DNA of 64,000 nt from Argopecten irradians (taxonomy: Eukaryota > Mollusca > Bivalvia > Pectinida > Pectinidae): positions 71,011,469 through 71,075,468 of the forward strand of contig NC_091134.1 of NCBI RefSeq assembly GCF_041381155.1. The letters are read 5' to 3'. Positions 62,128 to 64,000 of the stretch are shown here, one piece after another. Below the pieces are notes generated by a model, which was not told the origin of the DNA, did not search any database, and saw nothing but the letters and a program-made list of their open reading frames with translations. Positions within the stretch are counted from its first letter, which is position 1; each line of letters begins with the position of its first letter. The translations under genes were made by a program, and so were the position numbers.

Positions 62128-64000
62128 GTATGTTATTATAAATGGAACACACATTCAATCTAGCAATACAGGGCTGTAAAACAGGTATGTTATTATAAAT
62201 GGAACACACATTCAATCTAGTGATACAACACTGTAAAACAGGTATGTTATAATAAATGGAACACACATTCAATCTAGCGATACAGCGTTGTACAACAGGT
62301 ATGTTTTTATAAATTGAACACACATTCAATCTTGTGATACAGCACTGTAAAACAGGTATGTTTTTATAAATGGAACACACATTCAATCTAGTGATACAGC
62401 GCTGTACAACAGGTATGCTTTTATAAATGGAAACACACATTCAATCTAGCGATACAGGGCTGTAAAACAGGTATGTTTTTATAAATGGAACACACATTCA
62501 ATCTAGTGATACAGCAATGTAAAACAGGTATGTTTTTATAAATGGAACACACATTCAATCTAGTGATACAGCACTGTAAAACAGGTATGTTTTTATAAAT
62601 GGAACACACATTCAATCTAGCGATACAGTGCTGTACAACAGGTATGTTTTTATAAATGGAACACACATTCAATCTAGCGATACAGCGCTGTAAAACAGGT
62701 ATGTTATAATAAATGGAACACACATTCAATCTAGCGATATAGCGCTGTAAAACAGATATGTTTTTATAAATGGAACACACATTCAATCTAGCTATACAGG
62801 GCTGTAAAACAGGTATGTTTTTATAAATGGAACACACATTCAATCTAGCGATACAGGGCTGTAAAACAGGTGTGTTTTTATAAATGGAGCACACATTCAA
62901 TCTAGCGATACAGGGCTGTAAAACAGATATGTTTTTATAAATGGATCACACATTCAATCTCGTGATACAGGGCTGTAAAACAGATGTTTTTATAAATGGA
63001 ACACACTTTCAATCTAGTGATACAGCGCTGTACAACAGGTATGTTTTTATAAATGGAACACACATTCAATCTAGCGATATAGCGCTGTAAAACAGATATG
63101 TTTTTATAAATGGAACACACATTCAATCTAGCGATACAGGGCTGTAAAACAGATATGTTTTTATAAATGGAACACACATTCATTCTAGCGATACAGCACT
63201 GTAAAACAGGTATGTTTTTTAAATGGAACACACATTCAATCTAGTGATACAGCACTGTAAAACAGGTATGTTATGATAAATGGAACACACATTCAATCTA
63301 GTGATACAACACTGTAAAACAGGTATGTTATAATAAATGGCACACACATTCAATCTAGTGATACAGCGCTGTAAAACAGATATGTTTTTATAAATGGAAC
63401 ACATTCAATCTAGTGATACAGCGCTATATAACAGGTATGTTTTTATAAATGGAACACATATTCAATCTAGCAATACAGCGCTGTACAACAGGTATGTTTT
63501 TATAAATGGAACACACATTCAATCTAGTGATACAGCGCTGTAAAACAGATATGTTTTTATAAATGGAACACACATTCAATCTAGTGATACAGCGCTGTAA
63601 AACAGATATGTTTTTATAAATGGAACACATTCAATCTAGTGATACAGCGCTATACAACAGGTATGTTTTTATAAATGGAACACATATTCAATCTAGCAAT
63701 ACAGCGCTGTACAACAGGTATGTTTTTATAAATGGAACACACATTCAATCTAGCAATACAGGGCTGTAAAATAGTTAATTTTTTTATAAATGGAACACAC
63801 ATTCAATCTAGCGATACCAGGCTGTAAAACAGGTATGTTTTTATAAATGGAACACATATTCAATCTAGTGATACAGCGCTGTACAACAGGTATGTTTTTA
63901 TAAATGGAACACACATTCAATCTAGCGATACAGGGCTGTAAAACAGGTATGCTATAAAAAATGAAACACACATTCAATCTAGGGATGCAGGGCTGTAAAA
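62083..64000 (+). repeat. 57-bp minisatellite made of the MDN1 exon-15 end plus its splice donor, about 33 copies
   Basis: Unit atggaacacacattcaatct, agcgatacagcgctgtaaaa, cag|gtatgtttttataa. The exon end itself (from atggagcacacccttaatcc) is the first copy. Some copies read cagatatg and so lack the GT. As 57 is a multiple of three, long minus-strand frames appear that are not genes. The array runs past the window end. Confidence 0.92.

Noticed and set aside
61982-63977. Minus-strand frames of 60-159 codons with NVCSIYKNIPVLQ repeats
   Set aside because: Antisense reading of the 57-bp splice-donor minisatellite. The repeat length preserves frame, and there is no independent sign of a gene.
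62083-64000. Possible CRISPR-like array
   Set aside because: Units are contiguous copies of an exon/intron junction with no unique spacers, in an animal gene.

Overview
The window looks like a piece of a bivalve mollusc nuclear genome. The organism is inferred from gene structure (short exons with GT/AG borders), C2H2 zinc-finger genes, and dispersed repeats of types common in bivalves: tandem-core elements with hairpin ends, tRNA-derived SINE pieces, TTAA and TA miniature elements, and several LINE clades. The species cannot be named from sequence alone. The real host genes are three C2H2 zinc-finger genes and the 5' part of midasin (MDN1). Almost everything else is mobile or tandemly repeated DNA.

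Layout. 1-2957: fossil DIRS-like tyrosine-recombinase retroelement. 3.6-9.3 kb: SINE-like repeat, two truncated LINEs (one with a restriction-like endonuclease) and tandem repeats. 10.4-12.1 kb (-): 12-finger gene with a very unusual Cys-rich 23-residue repeat tail. 12.5-17.3 kb: palindromic miniature element and tandem-core elements. 17.3-18.6 kb (-): 13-finger gene. 19-25.7 kb: two palindromic elements and a 4.8-kb element with a 10-bp target duplication, itself containing a tandem-core insert. 26.5-28.1 kb (+): zinc-finger gene with an internal module duplication. 28.8-36.0 kb: TTAA miniature elements, and a LINE with two later elements inserted into it. 36.2-43.7 kb: a large CR1/L2-like LINE on the minus strand (esterase-like and PHD ORF1 parts, endonuclease-RT ORF2), bracketed by inverted TTAA ends. 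43.7-47.3 kb: no gene seen. 47.36-64.0 kb (+): fifteen MDN1 exons covering the N-terminal region, AAA1 and the start of AAA2. The gene runs off the window.

MDN1 is the AAA+ ATPase that remodels pre-60S ribosomal particles. The zinc-finger proteins are probably nuclear DNA-binding proteins with unknown targets. No operon-like relation exists between these genes.

The most striking observation is in MDN1. Two separate exon-3'-end/splice-donor junctions have each been amplified in place into long minisatellites (26 copies of about 72 bp; about 33 copies of 57 bp), so the introns carry arrays of near-copies of their own 5' splice site. A third 49-bp array abuts a 3' splice site and repeats a branch-point-like ACTAAC. 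Second is the Cys-rich repeat tail of the 10.4-kb zinc-finger gene. Third is a set of transposon insertions whose target sites can be read base by base.
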